Shown here in pieces: positions 52,041 through 64,000 of a DNA stretch of 64,000 bases. This DNA is from Karalla daura (taxonomy: Eukaryota; Chordata; Actinopteri; Chaetodontiformes; Leiognathidae). The DNA lies in contig CM055200.1 of the NCBI GenBank assembly GCA_029224185.1, positions 12,639,170-12,703,169 on the forward strand, given 5' to 3'. The stretch's first letter is position 1, and every line of letters starts with the position of its first letter. The notes beneath the pieces were generated by a model. The model searched no databases, was not told where the DNA came from, and saw only the letters and a program-made list of their open reading frames with translations. Made by a program: the position numbers and the translations under genes.

Positions 52041-55000
52041 TCTCCCTCTGTCGTTCCCTGGCATCCATCAGTATAGCTGCAGCTTCCCACGAGGCCCTAT
52101 GGGTCACGGCTACACACACACAGACACGTACACATACACACACAGACATAGACACACACACGCACAGCCACTGTCAGCAGTGCTATTCATGCATGGGCCT
52201 TGCGACCCATCTGCGACTCAGCCTCCTACAGATGGGAGCCGTGGCAGTTTGGAGAAGTTGTCAAATGTCGCACAGGCACATAAAAAGGGGAACTCTAAAT
52301 GAGGCGAAAATTGTTGCTTCATTACCACAAATGGACCAGTTCGGATTGCACGAGGTGTAGTAGTGCATGTGAACGTATTGTCGATCGCATTGATGATAAA
52401 TGGGAGGAAAGACGCGGAGAAACTTGAGAGGAAATCCCTCAAGAGGGAAATAATGAGGGCGAGAGCTGAGAGCCGGGTTTGCCACTGCATTCCGCAGAAA
52501 TCCCGAGCACATCTCGCTCTCACCTGCTCCCCGACTCGTGTCTTCGCCAAGTGTCTGTGTCAGAAGGGTCCCTGCGAAAGCATCAGCCTGGAATCGTAAT
52601 GTTCCTCCTGAAGGCAGGGAAGACGCTGATCCAGGCAAAAACAGGGCATTGTGCGGCCTCTTCGAGGCAGATTTGTCAGTGGGCTTCACTTGGGTAATCG
52701 CACATTGTCCAACGCTGGGCGGCTGGATGTACTTCACACCGAGCCGCTTTAAGCTCACCGTACGGACTTGCACCAGTGTGGTCAGGAATTGGGCAATGGC
52801 CAGTTACTGAAAGACAATGGCTGCTACAGTAGCTGCTGTAGCTTTCAGGAGGTAGGCGTGGAGTGAGGAGAGTTTGTTCCTCTGTTTAAATGATATATTG
52901 AACTGTCGAGCTAACACTCCATTACTCGCTTACCAACTGTTTTGTTTGGTTTCTATTGAATTTTGAACACCGTAAGTGGATATCGCACATCTGGGACTGT
53001 GCACAAAAACCGTCTTTGTGGCTCCGAGGCGCGAGCTCGCTGAGATATCTGGAGAGGCGATGGGTGCTGATAGCCTTCCATTCCTCGAGAAATAATCTCT
53101 TTTGCTACAAAAACCATTCGACAATGGGATGGTGCCCTGTGCAATGGGATGGAGCAAGAGAACAACCAAACAGGACAACAAGTGTTTAATCTGAAAGCTC
53201 AGTACATGGGTCGCCTTAAACGGTTTCAGGGTGCGCCTCTTTTTCTGTTTGTGTGTGTGTGTGTGTGTGTGCACATTTCCATCTCTTCCTCTCCTTTTAA
53301 GGCATTGAGTCAGCGAGAGTTTGTGCCATACTGTCCATTTATTCCGATTGGCTGTGAACGTGTAGCTCATCTCTCCACCAATCGGGGTGAGAGAGGGGGG
53401 TGTTGGTTTGCATGAACCATCAGAGTTGACTTGTTGTGTGACGTCATCTCGGGGCTGTGGAGAAACATGATGCAGAAACACTCGGCGCAAATGCTTGGTT
53501 CAAGTTGTCCAGGCTCCAGCCAAACAAGTCCACTGTCATTCTGCCTTTCTGCCATATGCTGCTCTGCCTTTCCCCAGTTTTTTTTTCCTCCCTCCTTTCA
53601 TTTACATCAGAGGTTTTCGGAGTGTGCAGTGCGCCTCCCTGGGGCTGCACGGGAAAGGGAGCCGGGGAGCTCGAAACTCCGGGTGAATTGCTCCAATTTG
53701 AGTCAAAATCCGACCCCTCCTGACTCCTCATTCAGTCATATCTTAAATCACAGACGTGATACACATATTCCTGGATTCGGTTTGACTTGCGCCTCCCGAG
53801 GACATCATTATCTCCGTGGTGAATAAAATGTCTACGAATCCGTTTAGAAAGTGTAGGGAATGAGAAAGATGTGCCCTGTAACTCTAGAATCAGCTCGTCT
53901 TAATGTTTTCTTTAGTGTCAGAATGATTCAGTGGCAGCTGCCTGGTTATCCATGGGTTGAGAGCAAAGCTGTACACACAGATGCTCAAGTCCACAGCCTA
54001 CCTACTACCCACATGTCACTGTATATATGGTGTGTGTGTGTATATATATATTTATATATATATAAATGCAAAAAAGCTGGTAACCTGGACCAGTCGCACA
54101 CAAATACACCCTCACAGGTCAATGCACCTCTCCGCAAACACTCCCTCTCCCTCTGTTCCAATAGTTGGAAATGTTTACCTGCTGCCTTCTCCATCTGCTC
54201 ATGATATAGTGCAAAGCACATATGTGAAGGTGTGCACAGCTAATCTGGGGCCAGGGGCCGATGGTTGGAGCCGATAAACTAACAAAGGATTGATGGGACT
54301 TGCCTGCTTGTGCTGAAGGCCTCTCCTGATTGTGCCGCGCGGTCTTGCCTCTCCCAGTGGAGCGGCAGCAGGAACGGCTTCGATCTTCATTCTCAAACCT
54401 CTTTCTTTTCTTTATCTTTCATGGTTGGCAGGGAAAGGGAACAGGCACGGAGACGGAAAGGAGGGGACGCTGGCACCAGCCTGTATATGTGGCTGTTTGC
54501 TTCAGGTGGATCCTCTGGATTTCAGCCGGTGCAAACGCGTGTAATCCTCCTCTCGACCATGCAGGAGCAGCCACAGAGCTGCAGCCGACTTCAGCTTTAA
54601 TTAACTCAGCAGATAATTAGGATGTCGCTTAAGTACATTCTCATGCAATTGTCTCTTTTGAGTGGCAGTGCAAAATGGGGCAAGTTATCACAGCTATCAG
54701 ATGTCAAGAGCCTTTCCTCGGCTTGTACAGAATAAACCCAAACACAGAAGTCTCGACTCCAACGGCTTCTGAGCAGCTCCGTCTGCTGGTCTGCAAGCGC
54801 TGTGAACCTAGAAGCGCTGCCGTGAATTCTCCTGTCATCGTTTGTTTCCGCCAAATAAAATTGATTATTCCATCATGACACACAGATAGCAGTCGGCTTA
54901 GAAAAGCTTAAAACTACCTGTAAGCCTCAGATAGCGTCACTGTGTCTAATTGCATTATTGATCCACTCCTATATTGCAGCTTTTCTCATATTATTGCAGG

Positions 55001-57070
55001 AAGAAGACTAGGGAAAGTTAGGCCCTGGTTGGTGTTGGGGGCCTACAGTTCTCAGACGTTAGGTCTGCAGGGTTAAGGCAAATAAAAATAGACTGAATGT
55101 TGCTGAATAACAGAGCGAGGGAAGTTAAGACAGAGACGTGTGTGTGTGTGTGTGTGTGTAGAGGATTCTGTGAAATCAAATCTCAGCACATTCAGGTTTC
55201 AAGTTTCCTCTCGTTCTCTTCCAAAACTTGTTACATGTTTCATCTGCACAAGAAGAAAAAAAGTTTCCTAGAGGCAGAAATCTGTTTTTTCCCCCACTGC
55301 AGAGAAATGGGATTGTTCATTTTCCTCACTTCATGGTAAATTTATCTGAGTGATCACTAAATCAATAGGAAGAATCTCAGGAAGAGCGGAGGTTTCCTCA
55401 GTTGTCTGAGCTATCTCTATGAACCGAGCCCACGCTCCGACCTCAAACTTGCTCCGACTCACTCACTCAGACTCATTATTGCTCATCATTGCTCTTCATT
55501 ACGTGCCGCTCTCCAAAGAGCAAGCAGGAATTCCTGACAAGCTGGTGCCTGGTGGACCCACCCAGTCCTCCCCCGGGCACTCTGATCCAAATCTGCCGTC
55601 TATTCCAGGATGAACACTAAGGGTTAGAGCGACTTCACAGCACCACACGCTGGTTGGATCCATGAAACTCTCGCCCGTTTCAAAGGCCACCTGAAATCTG
55701 TTGACCCAACCTGCTGGTAAACATGGTCAAAGATGGCGTCGTGTATCGCACCGCGTGGAGCTGATGAAACCTGATGCTTTAATCAGGAGCCGCGGGCAGC
55801 AAATGTGCGGTTAATTCTCTGCAGAGATGCAGGAATTAATAAGGGCCACGACTTTAACTTCATGTAATGCGTCAGAATGATGCAATATTTCATGTTCTTA
55901 TTCAAACCTAAGATTATCAGCAGCCCGTCATTAGCTGGAATTAATGTCCTCCAACAATTATGCAGGGAATTGGTTTCCCGGCTGGTGACTAATGCACAAA
56001 ATTGCGTGTAGTAATTTTAGGTGTGTTGCGTAACATTTTGAGCATTTCCAGCTGGGATCGCTCACATCCATCCTCATGATACCAACTAATATTTTAGCCC
56101 TTTGTCCTCCTCTGCATCTCTCTGCTTTGCAAAGTGGCTGCAGTAATTCATATGATTATCTTTTGGATATGATTTACTTGCGCATTAGCGAGTCCAAGCT
56201 TGCAGTTGTATTTCACCTGCATCTAAGCCTCATGTTAGCACCTCCTCTTGCTCGCTTACTTACTCCTGACTTGTCCCTTTTCTTTACATCGCAATAAGCG
56301 CAATTCCACACACAGCTTCTTTATTGATCGACCTTTCTCTCTTGCCCACAGTCTCTGGGATTAAAGGCCTTGTTACACGGTGAAAGGTTAAGCCCTCTCT
56401 CCAGTATTCTTAACGCAGTGAATTTTTTTTAGGTAACCTGAGAGGCGTGTGCTCAGGACGGGCATATCTCGCAATGCAAATGTGCCGCCCAGACAGCGAG
56501 CAGCTGCATCGTGTCCTGCGGTGGAAATCTGAATCTGAGTATGAATAACTTCCCTCTGGTATTGACCCATCTTAAAAAGTGTCCGTAAGCACTAACCACA
56601 CAGCCAGAATAGGGTATTTACCCGCATTACAGCCCTCACCGCATTACGACTAGTCCATTCATGTACAGTATGCGCAGGAGTCAACACCGGGGCGCTGCAA
56701 AACGATGAGTCTACAGAAAAGCTTTGGCCTTTCCTTAGGAATGGAGAAGCTGCTGCGAAGAGATGACATTTACCACTCATATTTCAGATCCCCCTCCAAA
56801 TATTGGCTCAGTCGCGCTCGCTCACATCGTCGAGACGGGCAGCCTATAAATAAAGATTCGACGCGCGACAACAAGATGTGCGTCCCGGCGGGGGCTCTTC
56901 CTCCCCACAGAAGCACCAGTGATGGTGCGTGGATCACTCCGCATGAGGCTGATTGCCAGAGACCACGCTGCAAGGCGCAGACGCAGCCGAGACGTTCAAA
57001 ACCCCAAGTTCTTATCTCGTCATGGAAGATTAACTTAACATACATATTATAAATATCTGTTACAAAAAAA

Positions 57071-57106
57071 AGAGAAGAGAAGAAGAAGAAGAAGAAGAAG
57101 AAGAAG
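57071..57106. repeat. GAA trinucleotide tract
   Basis: About nine GAA units preceded by A-rich DNA. Confidence 0.9.
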
Positions 57107-60100
57107 AGCCGGCTGTTTGGAGGATCTGGAAAGGCTTTGATCGTCTCGGCAGCATCTGTGAGCCGTGCTGCGGGAGGCGGCGCGGAGTGCGAGGCTCGAT
57201 CAGGCCGACAGCGAGCGAGCGAGCGAGGGAGGGAGGGAGGGAGGAAAGAGAGGGGGAAGAACAATGGTAGTGGGGGGTCGAGCAGTGGAGGACCCCGGAG
57301 GCCCTCGCGGAAGACGGAGAATGAAATCACATTGGAAATGAAAGGAAGGGCGGCACAATGAGCGGCACTCTGACGATGAGGATTAAGATATGATGAATGG
57401 GAGCACCGCGACGCAGAGATACGGAGAGAGAGCGCTACGAGGCCGACGCGCCCGCTTTAATTTTGGGTCGTGATGTCATTTTAAGGGGACGAAAAGGGCC
57501 GAGATGGGAATGAAGAGCTGGAGGCGGGACGAGGGCCGGCTTTAGCCACGCCGTCCGATCGGGCATTAGCGTTGTGGGAATTTGCCACAGCTTGGTGACG
57601 AAGGTCAGGCCGGGACTGGAGGCCGCTCTTTGCAGCGAGACTATCCTTGAGACAGCACATCCCGATATCTTTCAGGGCGAGCCGCAGGCCTCTGATACGA
57701 TGCCATTACGCCTTCCCGCAGTCGGAGCTCGGATAACGCGTTAAAAAACCTTTTCATTCTTGACTCCAGTGCACGACTCGTGTCAGGCAGCGCAACAATT
57801 AGTATGTGCCGGTCCTCCCCTGCCCGCTGCGTAGCCTGTGTTTGTCTCGGCTCAGGCTGTCACATTATCTGATGTGGCAGCCGAGCTGTGACATGCTGAC
57901 CGGCACTCTGCGAGATCTGAGAGCCGGAGCTGTCGGCTTTGTCCGACTGCTTTGACTCCCTTCCCCGCCAGGTGGGCAGAGTGATGGACTCCAGCCCCGG
58001 CCCACTTTCTGCAGAAGGTCTGAGCGAGGCCGGGCGGCCCCGCGGCACAGAACCTGTGAATATTTCATGCTTGTTGTGAATTGCCCGGGGTGAGGCTTTT
58101 CATGTTATTCACAACGACACAAATAGGACCCAGCAGTAACAATGCTTTCTCAGAATGCAGTGTGTCGGCAGTCCGCTGCATCATTTAGTCATTTTAAAAT
58201 CTGACACAGTTTGGGATTTACTTGGAGAGTGGTTAAGACATTAGTGGCTTCTGCTGACTGAGGAGGAAATCCTCAGCCACAGCAAAAAGCAGCACAGCAA
58301 AACTGCTTTTGCTCCTTTTTTTCCATAGGAACACTAAGCTGTATCAGGGGGATAACCTCTGCAGAGATACCCGGACATGTTGACACAACAGTGGGAATAC
58401 AGGCTGTTTGCAATCCAAGTCTGCTTTTCTGTCTGCCTCCTGAAGTTGAACACGATGCAAAGGATGCCAGATTTCCACCCTTCTTTTGAAACATATTTCA
58501 TGACAACATCATTTATCGCACTTCTAAAATATTGACAGTTTGATGCTGTTTATACAGTACCTCACAGCCTCACATTTTCAATATGCCTTTTGGAGAAGGA
58601 TGCAGCACAATGCGCTCAGCTCTCTGTGATGCCGCCAAAGTAAAGGTTGCCTGTCAGACAGACTGTTTTACATGTCCTGCTTTGATCTGTCTCCAGCTCT
58701 GTTTACGCTGTAGGGATAAATCCCCCTCCATAAACAAATTTGTTGCGTTTTGTACGTGGATCAGTCAGGACTTGATGCTGACGTCTCGAATCGAGACAGA
58801 TTGCCGTGTTCGGTGAGAGCCGGGCGGCGGGAACGCCGCTTGCAACTGCTGCGTGACGCCGATGTGCGGGTATTGATTTAGCACTGCAGTGGAGGAACAT
58901 TTATACTGGTGCATACTTGGCTCCAGGTGAGAAACATTGCCGCACTTTCCGCTCCATTTTAGAAGAACCAGACCCCGGCTGGGTTGTATTTATGACATCC
59001 TCTGTGCGGAGAACCGTGCATCATCTGTGCATGTAGGAGAGACGTTGACACAAAACACGAGTGGCTGTAAGGGTAAGCAGTGCGGTCAGCTCGGTTCCTT
59101 TTCCGTTCTGGTTCCTAACTGGAGCCCGTAAATGGCTGGGTGAGGCGGAGCAGTCGGAGTCATGTGGCACATCTGCAACAGTTGGGTGTCACTAGTCAGG
59201 GAAAATAGCAAAAAAAAAAATCCATCCGAATCACATTTGTCTGTCATTTTTGGCTGCGAGCTCTAAACTAGGACACAGATTCCAGTTCTTTGCTCCAGTG
59301 AATGTCGAGCCGTTGTCTCGAGCTCTTTGTGTGAGCCAGTGGTGGTGCCGCGGCCCTCCCGTCAGCTCTCGGAGCTGCGTCTGCTCCTTTCAGTCTCTGA
59401 GTGGCATTCATTAGCCCAGTTCTTAGCGTTGGCATGTCTGCGTGCCATATGTCCACGTGGACCGACCGCAGCAGAGGACGACTCAGACAGACTCGCCGAG
59501 GCAGCCAGGAGGGCACACAGATCTGCGGACTCAGTTTTCTGCTGCCTCGGCTATAGCTGCACATTAGGTTGAAGCCAGAGTGGTTGGATGGAGTATTCAC
59601 ATGTGTTCCCTGGTGTTGGCGTAGAGGCTGCGGAACATACGTTTCATCAGAGGTTCCCACTATGCCGTTTCACGAGCCCTTTTACAATCCCTATTTTTAG
59701 GTGTGGGAATATTACGGCCTGTTACTGCACAGACCTTTCTCAAGTTGGCTGATTGGCTACCACTCAGGGGACTCATCATGTGACTTGAACTTCCTTGCCA
59801 AATCATGGAGCCTCGCAGACTTTTTTCCCTGACTAATTGGTAACTGGAGCGATCCGGCTTTGATGCACGCACGCATCCAGCTGTATCGCCAGAGTCGGAG
59901 GAGAGGAGTCAGACATGGAGGTAGAAGCAGTGGTGCGTATCCAGCTTTCAGCTGGGAACCTCACCAAACTGCTGCCATGAAGCTGTCTTTATCTAATTGC
60001 AAACCTGAATTTGTTTGCGGAGGGGGGGCAGTTATTCTGGCTCTGTTCAGTTTCACTCCTCCCCTTTTCAAGATGTGAAATTTATATATATTAATTCGGG

Positions 60101-62477
60101 ACCTGCTGTATCTGCTGGGAATAGACTGAGGTTATTAAACAAAGCCAAGGTTAAAAAAGTTTTCCAGCCTAGGCTCTTCTCAAATCAAGCAGTTTTTTTT
60201 CTCGCTCTCTGATTTTCCAGGGTAGGGTTAAAGGGATGAAACCCTAGAGCAAAGACGCGGAGAGGGGAACTGGGCGCCCGTACTGTAAAGTCTGCTCCCA
60301 TGCCTGCACCTCCATAAATAACAGCTGCTGCCCTGAATGTCACACTCTTGCAGAGAGCAAAGGCACAAGCCGGCAGGGTCATCTCGGCATCATGGGAATA
60401 TTGGTGAAACACCGCTGGCTGCTTTTCTTTTGGCCATTTATGGAAGCAGCTGGCATCTTAACAAAATATGAGGTTATTCTGATGACCCAGAATCCTCCAG
60501 TGGTTCTCCATATCATGCACGGAGAGAATTTATCACCAACTCCCCAATGAACGGACTCACATAATTATACCATCGGTTAAACTGTGGAAAGACAGCCATA
60601 GGGATCCTCTGCTTCGTTATTCTGCCCAGTTTTCCTTCCTGACAGGCCGAGTCTGGCTCCATCAGTACCTGCAGGTAAAAGCAGAGCATCGCAGCGCTTC
60701 TGTCTAATTAGTGGAAATGACTCTCCACAAAGTTTAGGGAAATGCCTCGCTCACAAAAAAACTCCTCCTCTCTCAGCTGTGATTACTCGAACCCCGACTT
60801 TAAATTAACCGAGAGCTGATTTTCATTCTTCTGACGGCTAAACACCTAAATTAAGTGCATTTTCCAACAGTTGTTTCAGTCCTCTAAAGGAATCTAATGA
60901 TTACACTTCAGATAAAGTATTTAGAGTGTGGCTGTTGAAGTTGGAACGGCAGCACGGGCAGTGACAGGGAAAAGACATTGGACACAACTTCCAAAATATG
61001 CATGAGAATTACAGTGTTTTTCTTCCACATCAAGCAAATTCATGCGACTCTGACAGCCCAGTCTGACCTCATGGATAGTGGTGAATTCAAACAACATGCA
61101 CCGTGGAAAAAAAACAAAGTCCCTTTTAATGTGAGGGATGTGGATGCCTGTTTCAGAAACCTCTTTTCTGGCGCACCAAATAGCTTCACTCTCTCTAAAG
61201 ATTTAGACTCCAATAAAAATGTGCTTGGACCGCCAAATGTCCCCATACACACCCCATCGCATAACAATCAATTGTTTATACTAGCACTGATTGATCGAGC
61301 AGCTCTGGACTTCTGGAAGAGGATGAAGGTGCCGTGCCATCAGATCAGAGATCTTACCTAGATAATAAAAACTAAATATGACTCTCCCTGGTCGTATTGG
61401 CACTGCTGGTTCAGAGTCGTACAGAATGTATGCTTGAAGTCATAGAGGCACTTTGTTTAATGCCTCGTGTGGAGAGACATGTTCAAATTCCTTGCTTTGT
61501 TTGACTTCTAACACAAAGTGTTAAGAAAATTGAGCTTAATAACCTTGAATATAGAGCTTTGTGTACCTGCCAGCAGCAGACAGTGAGTGCAAGTGCGTGT
61601 TGAGCCGAGCGACGAGCAGAGTTTCTTTCACTCTGTGCTCAAACATGACTTGAGGGTCAGATTACGAAATCAAGTCAAGAGTTGAGGAAGGAGAAGCAAA
61701 AAGTGGAGCATCCTGCAGCCCTCAGCAGCGTGGCTGACGGATAAACCGGCGGTGACCCGGCATAGCTGTCTCAGCTCAGAACACAATGTGTAATGAGGGT
61801 TTTAATCACTGCGATCGTGAACTTGGAATCCCGGAGGGAATTCTTATCACAGGACTCTTTTATTAAGCCATTACGCGTCTCACACCTAGAAATCATCCCG
61901 AGGCTCCTCTGTTTGCCTGAAGCCGCTACAGTGGTTGCATGTGTCCTCTTTTAGGGACAACAAAATTGTAGATCCTTTAACTCTCAATTGAGGTCCTCTG
62001 TAATTAAGGATTAAGGAATCCGGAAGCGAGCGGCTAACGGCCCTGCAGAGTGCAGCTCAGAGGACGGTGATGGCGATGTCGCACATGCTGGAAGAAAGGG
62101 CAACAACGCGAGGACGTCGCTTGTTCAGCAGCATCGGTTGCAGTGTGACACATGCGGCGTGGCGGGGCCGCGGGCCCCCACCTCCTCACGCCCTGGAGGC
62201 TCTAATCGGGGCCGTGGGATCAGCAGGCGGCCCGGGCCCGCTGTCACAGCGAGAGAGGCCCGGATTTGCATGCCCTCCATGCCTGTCTTCAGGGCCTCCA
62301 TTAAAACAACCCAAAACAAAAAGACTGAGCAGCAGGAAGTGAGAAGACAGAAATAAACGGAGGGCGCTGAGACGCTCCCGGTCTTAGGTGAGCGTTGCGT
62401 GACCTGCAGCAGAATTAGCAGCGGCACAAGCAGCCGCTGCCATCTGCTGCGCTAGCAATCAAAGAGCGTCTGGCTAC

Positions 62478-62478
62478 G

Positions 62479-62509
<31 letters not shown>

Positions 62510-62512
62510 GCA
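62478..62512. repeat. CA microsatellite
   Basis: About 14 CA units, then CACGCACGCA. Confidence 0.93.
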
Positions 62513-63331
62513 CAGTGTACACGGACGCATTATGCATGCAAACACCGTTCTCAGTTCCTGCGTGGCTCTGATCTCAGAAGTGACCCGAGCACGTCGGATG
62601 CCGCCCCCCCCCCCCCCGAGCCCGGCTGAATCCATGGAGGAGCGGAGCCATGAAGCACACAATGGCTCGGCCGTCTTCTAAGCCTGCGCTGCTGTTCAAT
62701 AATGCATCAGGCTCCAGTGCTGGGGTGGGGGGGGGGGGCGCTGCTGAGGGCTGAGGGTCTTACCGGCCCCTCTGAAGCAAGCCCTCGTGTGGCAGAAGGC
62801 GACTCGGTCCAGGCTGGGATCTCATCCCGCGGCTTAAGGAGGCGTGAGCGGGCACTCATTAGTCAAAGCGTGTCCGGCGTGTGCGCTGCGATGTATTGAA
62901 ACGGGCCGAGAGATTGAGCGGGAATTATTTAGGTTATTGCGGGAGCCGGTGTTGGGAGGGCCGCTTCCCCCGCGGGCTCTGCATTGCAGTGGAGAAGTCA
63001 GACGGGGCACAGGCTGGCGTGGGCCGCCCCGTCACCCCCCAACCCCCCCAACGTGCGAGCGGAGATTACTCGGCGCCGTGCCGCTCCGCGCCGTGGCCAC
63101 AGATTCCATATCTGTTAATGGCTCTCGCCAGACGAAGGAGCGCGAGCGAGAGGAAGCAGCTTTATTTTCTTCCCTTACATAAGCTGGTCGGCGCTGAGGC
63201 GGAAAAAGCGACAGTGATTACTGTCACACTGTACTCAGACCCACATTCTTCTGTAGCTACTGCTGGGTGTCTGTCTTATCTAGGTGTGCCTGCGCTGTAG
63301 TGCCTGTTTCTGAGAGAACAGACAACATTTT

Positions 63332-63335
<4 letters not shown>

Positions 63336-63378
<43 letters not shown>

Positions 63379-63390
63379 GTGTGCGTGTGT
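63336..63390. repeat. GT microsatellite
   Basis: About 18 pure GT units, then interrupted GT/GC. Confidence 0.95.
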
Positions 63391-64000
63391 TCATACAGTT
63401 GCGAGCGAGTGCATCTGTGCATTGGGACCTGTGTGACCCCACACTATCAGCCGCATGACCTTAAAAGCGTTTTTTTCACCCATTTTGAAAGACTTTTTCA
63501 AAAGTATTGCACGAAATATGTTATTCACTCCTGTTTGTCGACAGACAAAAAGTTTGATCGTCTGGTAAGTATGAACACGCGTCGAGCAGCATGTCCCACC
63601 TTTCTGTCACTTTCTGACCCTGGTGCTCGCCGAACAATGAATCAGTTTAATGAAAGTAACTGACCGTGAAGAGGATCGTTATCGTCTTGGCAGGGATGAA
63701 TGACGGGGCCCACACAGTTTAGGAAATGTCTGATTATGCAGCGTTTTTTTTTCTTCTCTCAAGCTGTTGGTGCTGAAATCCTTCTGCAAAAAAAAAAAGA
63801 AATGAACAAATAGTGAGTATTCAACTTTTTTTCCGTGCGCAAAATAAAACCCTGGAAAAGGGAGCCAGAAAGGGTTTTTTTTAAACCGCCACAGTCAGCA
63901 GACTCTTAATGTGCCATAAAAGGGTAATAAAGCCGGAAACACAAGGACACGAAGAATCTCCGCCGTCTCACTGGGTTAATGAATGAGAGCGTGGTCCAGC

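Larger units (their letters stand above)
24780..64000 (+). other. mcu: mcu gene, 5' part (gene span, truncated by the window)
   Basis: Gene-level entry. Exon 1 is followed by at least 39 kb in which the next universally conserved MCU exon (STVVPSDDVTVVYQNGLPV region) is absent. This fits the long first intron of vertebrate MCU genes. One candidate cassette exon lies at 49156-49269. The transcription start near 24780 is an estimate. Confidence 0.75.
49270..64000 (+). other. mcu: mcu intron 1, right part (partial)
   Basis: No exon was recognised. CpG-rich patches occur at 49850-50110, 50390-50720, 57150-57560 and 62150-63130. Low-complexity elements include GT followed by a G run (51381-51413), CCCT repeats (51985-52040), an AT repeat (54041-54066), GAA (57071-57106), a C run (62604-62617), CA (62478-62512) and GT (63336-63390). 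A stretch at 55790-56040 is dense in ATTA/TAAT cores and may be a conserved non-coding element. Confidence 0.6.

Noticed and set aside
52930..53490. Minus-strand frame of 186 codons
   Set aside because: It includes a GT-repeat-derived HTHTHTHK segment and no family resemblance; a chance frame.
25000..64000. Second conserved exon of mcu (DDVTVVYQNGLPV region)
   Set aside because: I looked for it in the plus frames and found nothing resembling it, so it is placed beyond the window.

Overview
This window is vertebrate nuclear DNA, most likely from a ray-finned (teleost) fish. The coding signal is split into short exons with GT-AG boundaries and long introns. Long pure dinucleotide microsatellites are frequent. 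Several degenerate dispersed repeats carry motifs typical of fish genomes, for example the ACACCCTGGACAGGTC-type repeat and a tRNA-derived SINE head. No bacterial gene, operon or CRISPR array is present. Nearly all long open frames are chance products of GC-rich or low-complexity DNA.

Two genes are recognisable, arranged head to head. On the minus strand, from about 17560 leftwards past the window edge, is the 5' part of micu1, the Ca2+-sensing gatekeeper of the mitochondrial calcium uniporter. Its parts are a non-coding first exon (ending 17364), coding exons at 13107-13271, 12102-12291, 9930-10092 and 7092-7135, and a 12-nt microexon at 4176-4187 encoding Asp-Phe-Trp-Gln. The microexon matches the position and nature of the EFWQ microexon of the mammalian muscle variant MICU1.1. 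All reading phases join without a break. The EF-hand exons lie outside the window to the left. On the plus strand, mcu (the pore subunit) starts at 24834. Its first exon (24834-24953) encodes the mitochondrial targeting region. The rest of the window is best read as its very long first intron. One well-formed in-frame candidate cassette exon lies at 49156-49269. The conserved MCU domain exons are not in the window.

The layout is: 1-17560 micu1 exons and introns; 17560-24830 intergenic space of about 7.3 kb, which has a duplicated segment around an ATCT microsatellite, a fish dispersed repeat, palindromes and the two promoters; 24834-64000 mcu exon 1 and intron. Intron 1 of micu1 (13272-17363) is rich in repeats (SINE, dispersed repeats, perfect hairpins). 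The mcu intron carries a ~970 bp minisatellite of an 11-bp unit with higher-order structure (40522-41488), many microsatellites and CpG-rich patches.

The two genes encode partners in one complex of the inner mitochondrial membrane, and their linkage matches human 10q22.1. A 13-bp GC-box word is identical in both promoter regions. The strongest observations are the fish DFWQ microexon with a GCAUG motif just downstream of it, and the candidate mcu cassette exon with a NAGNAG acceptor.
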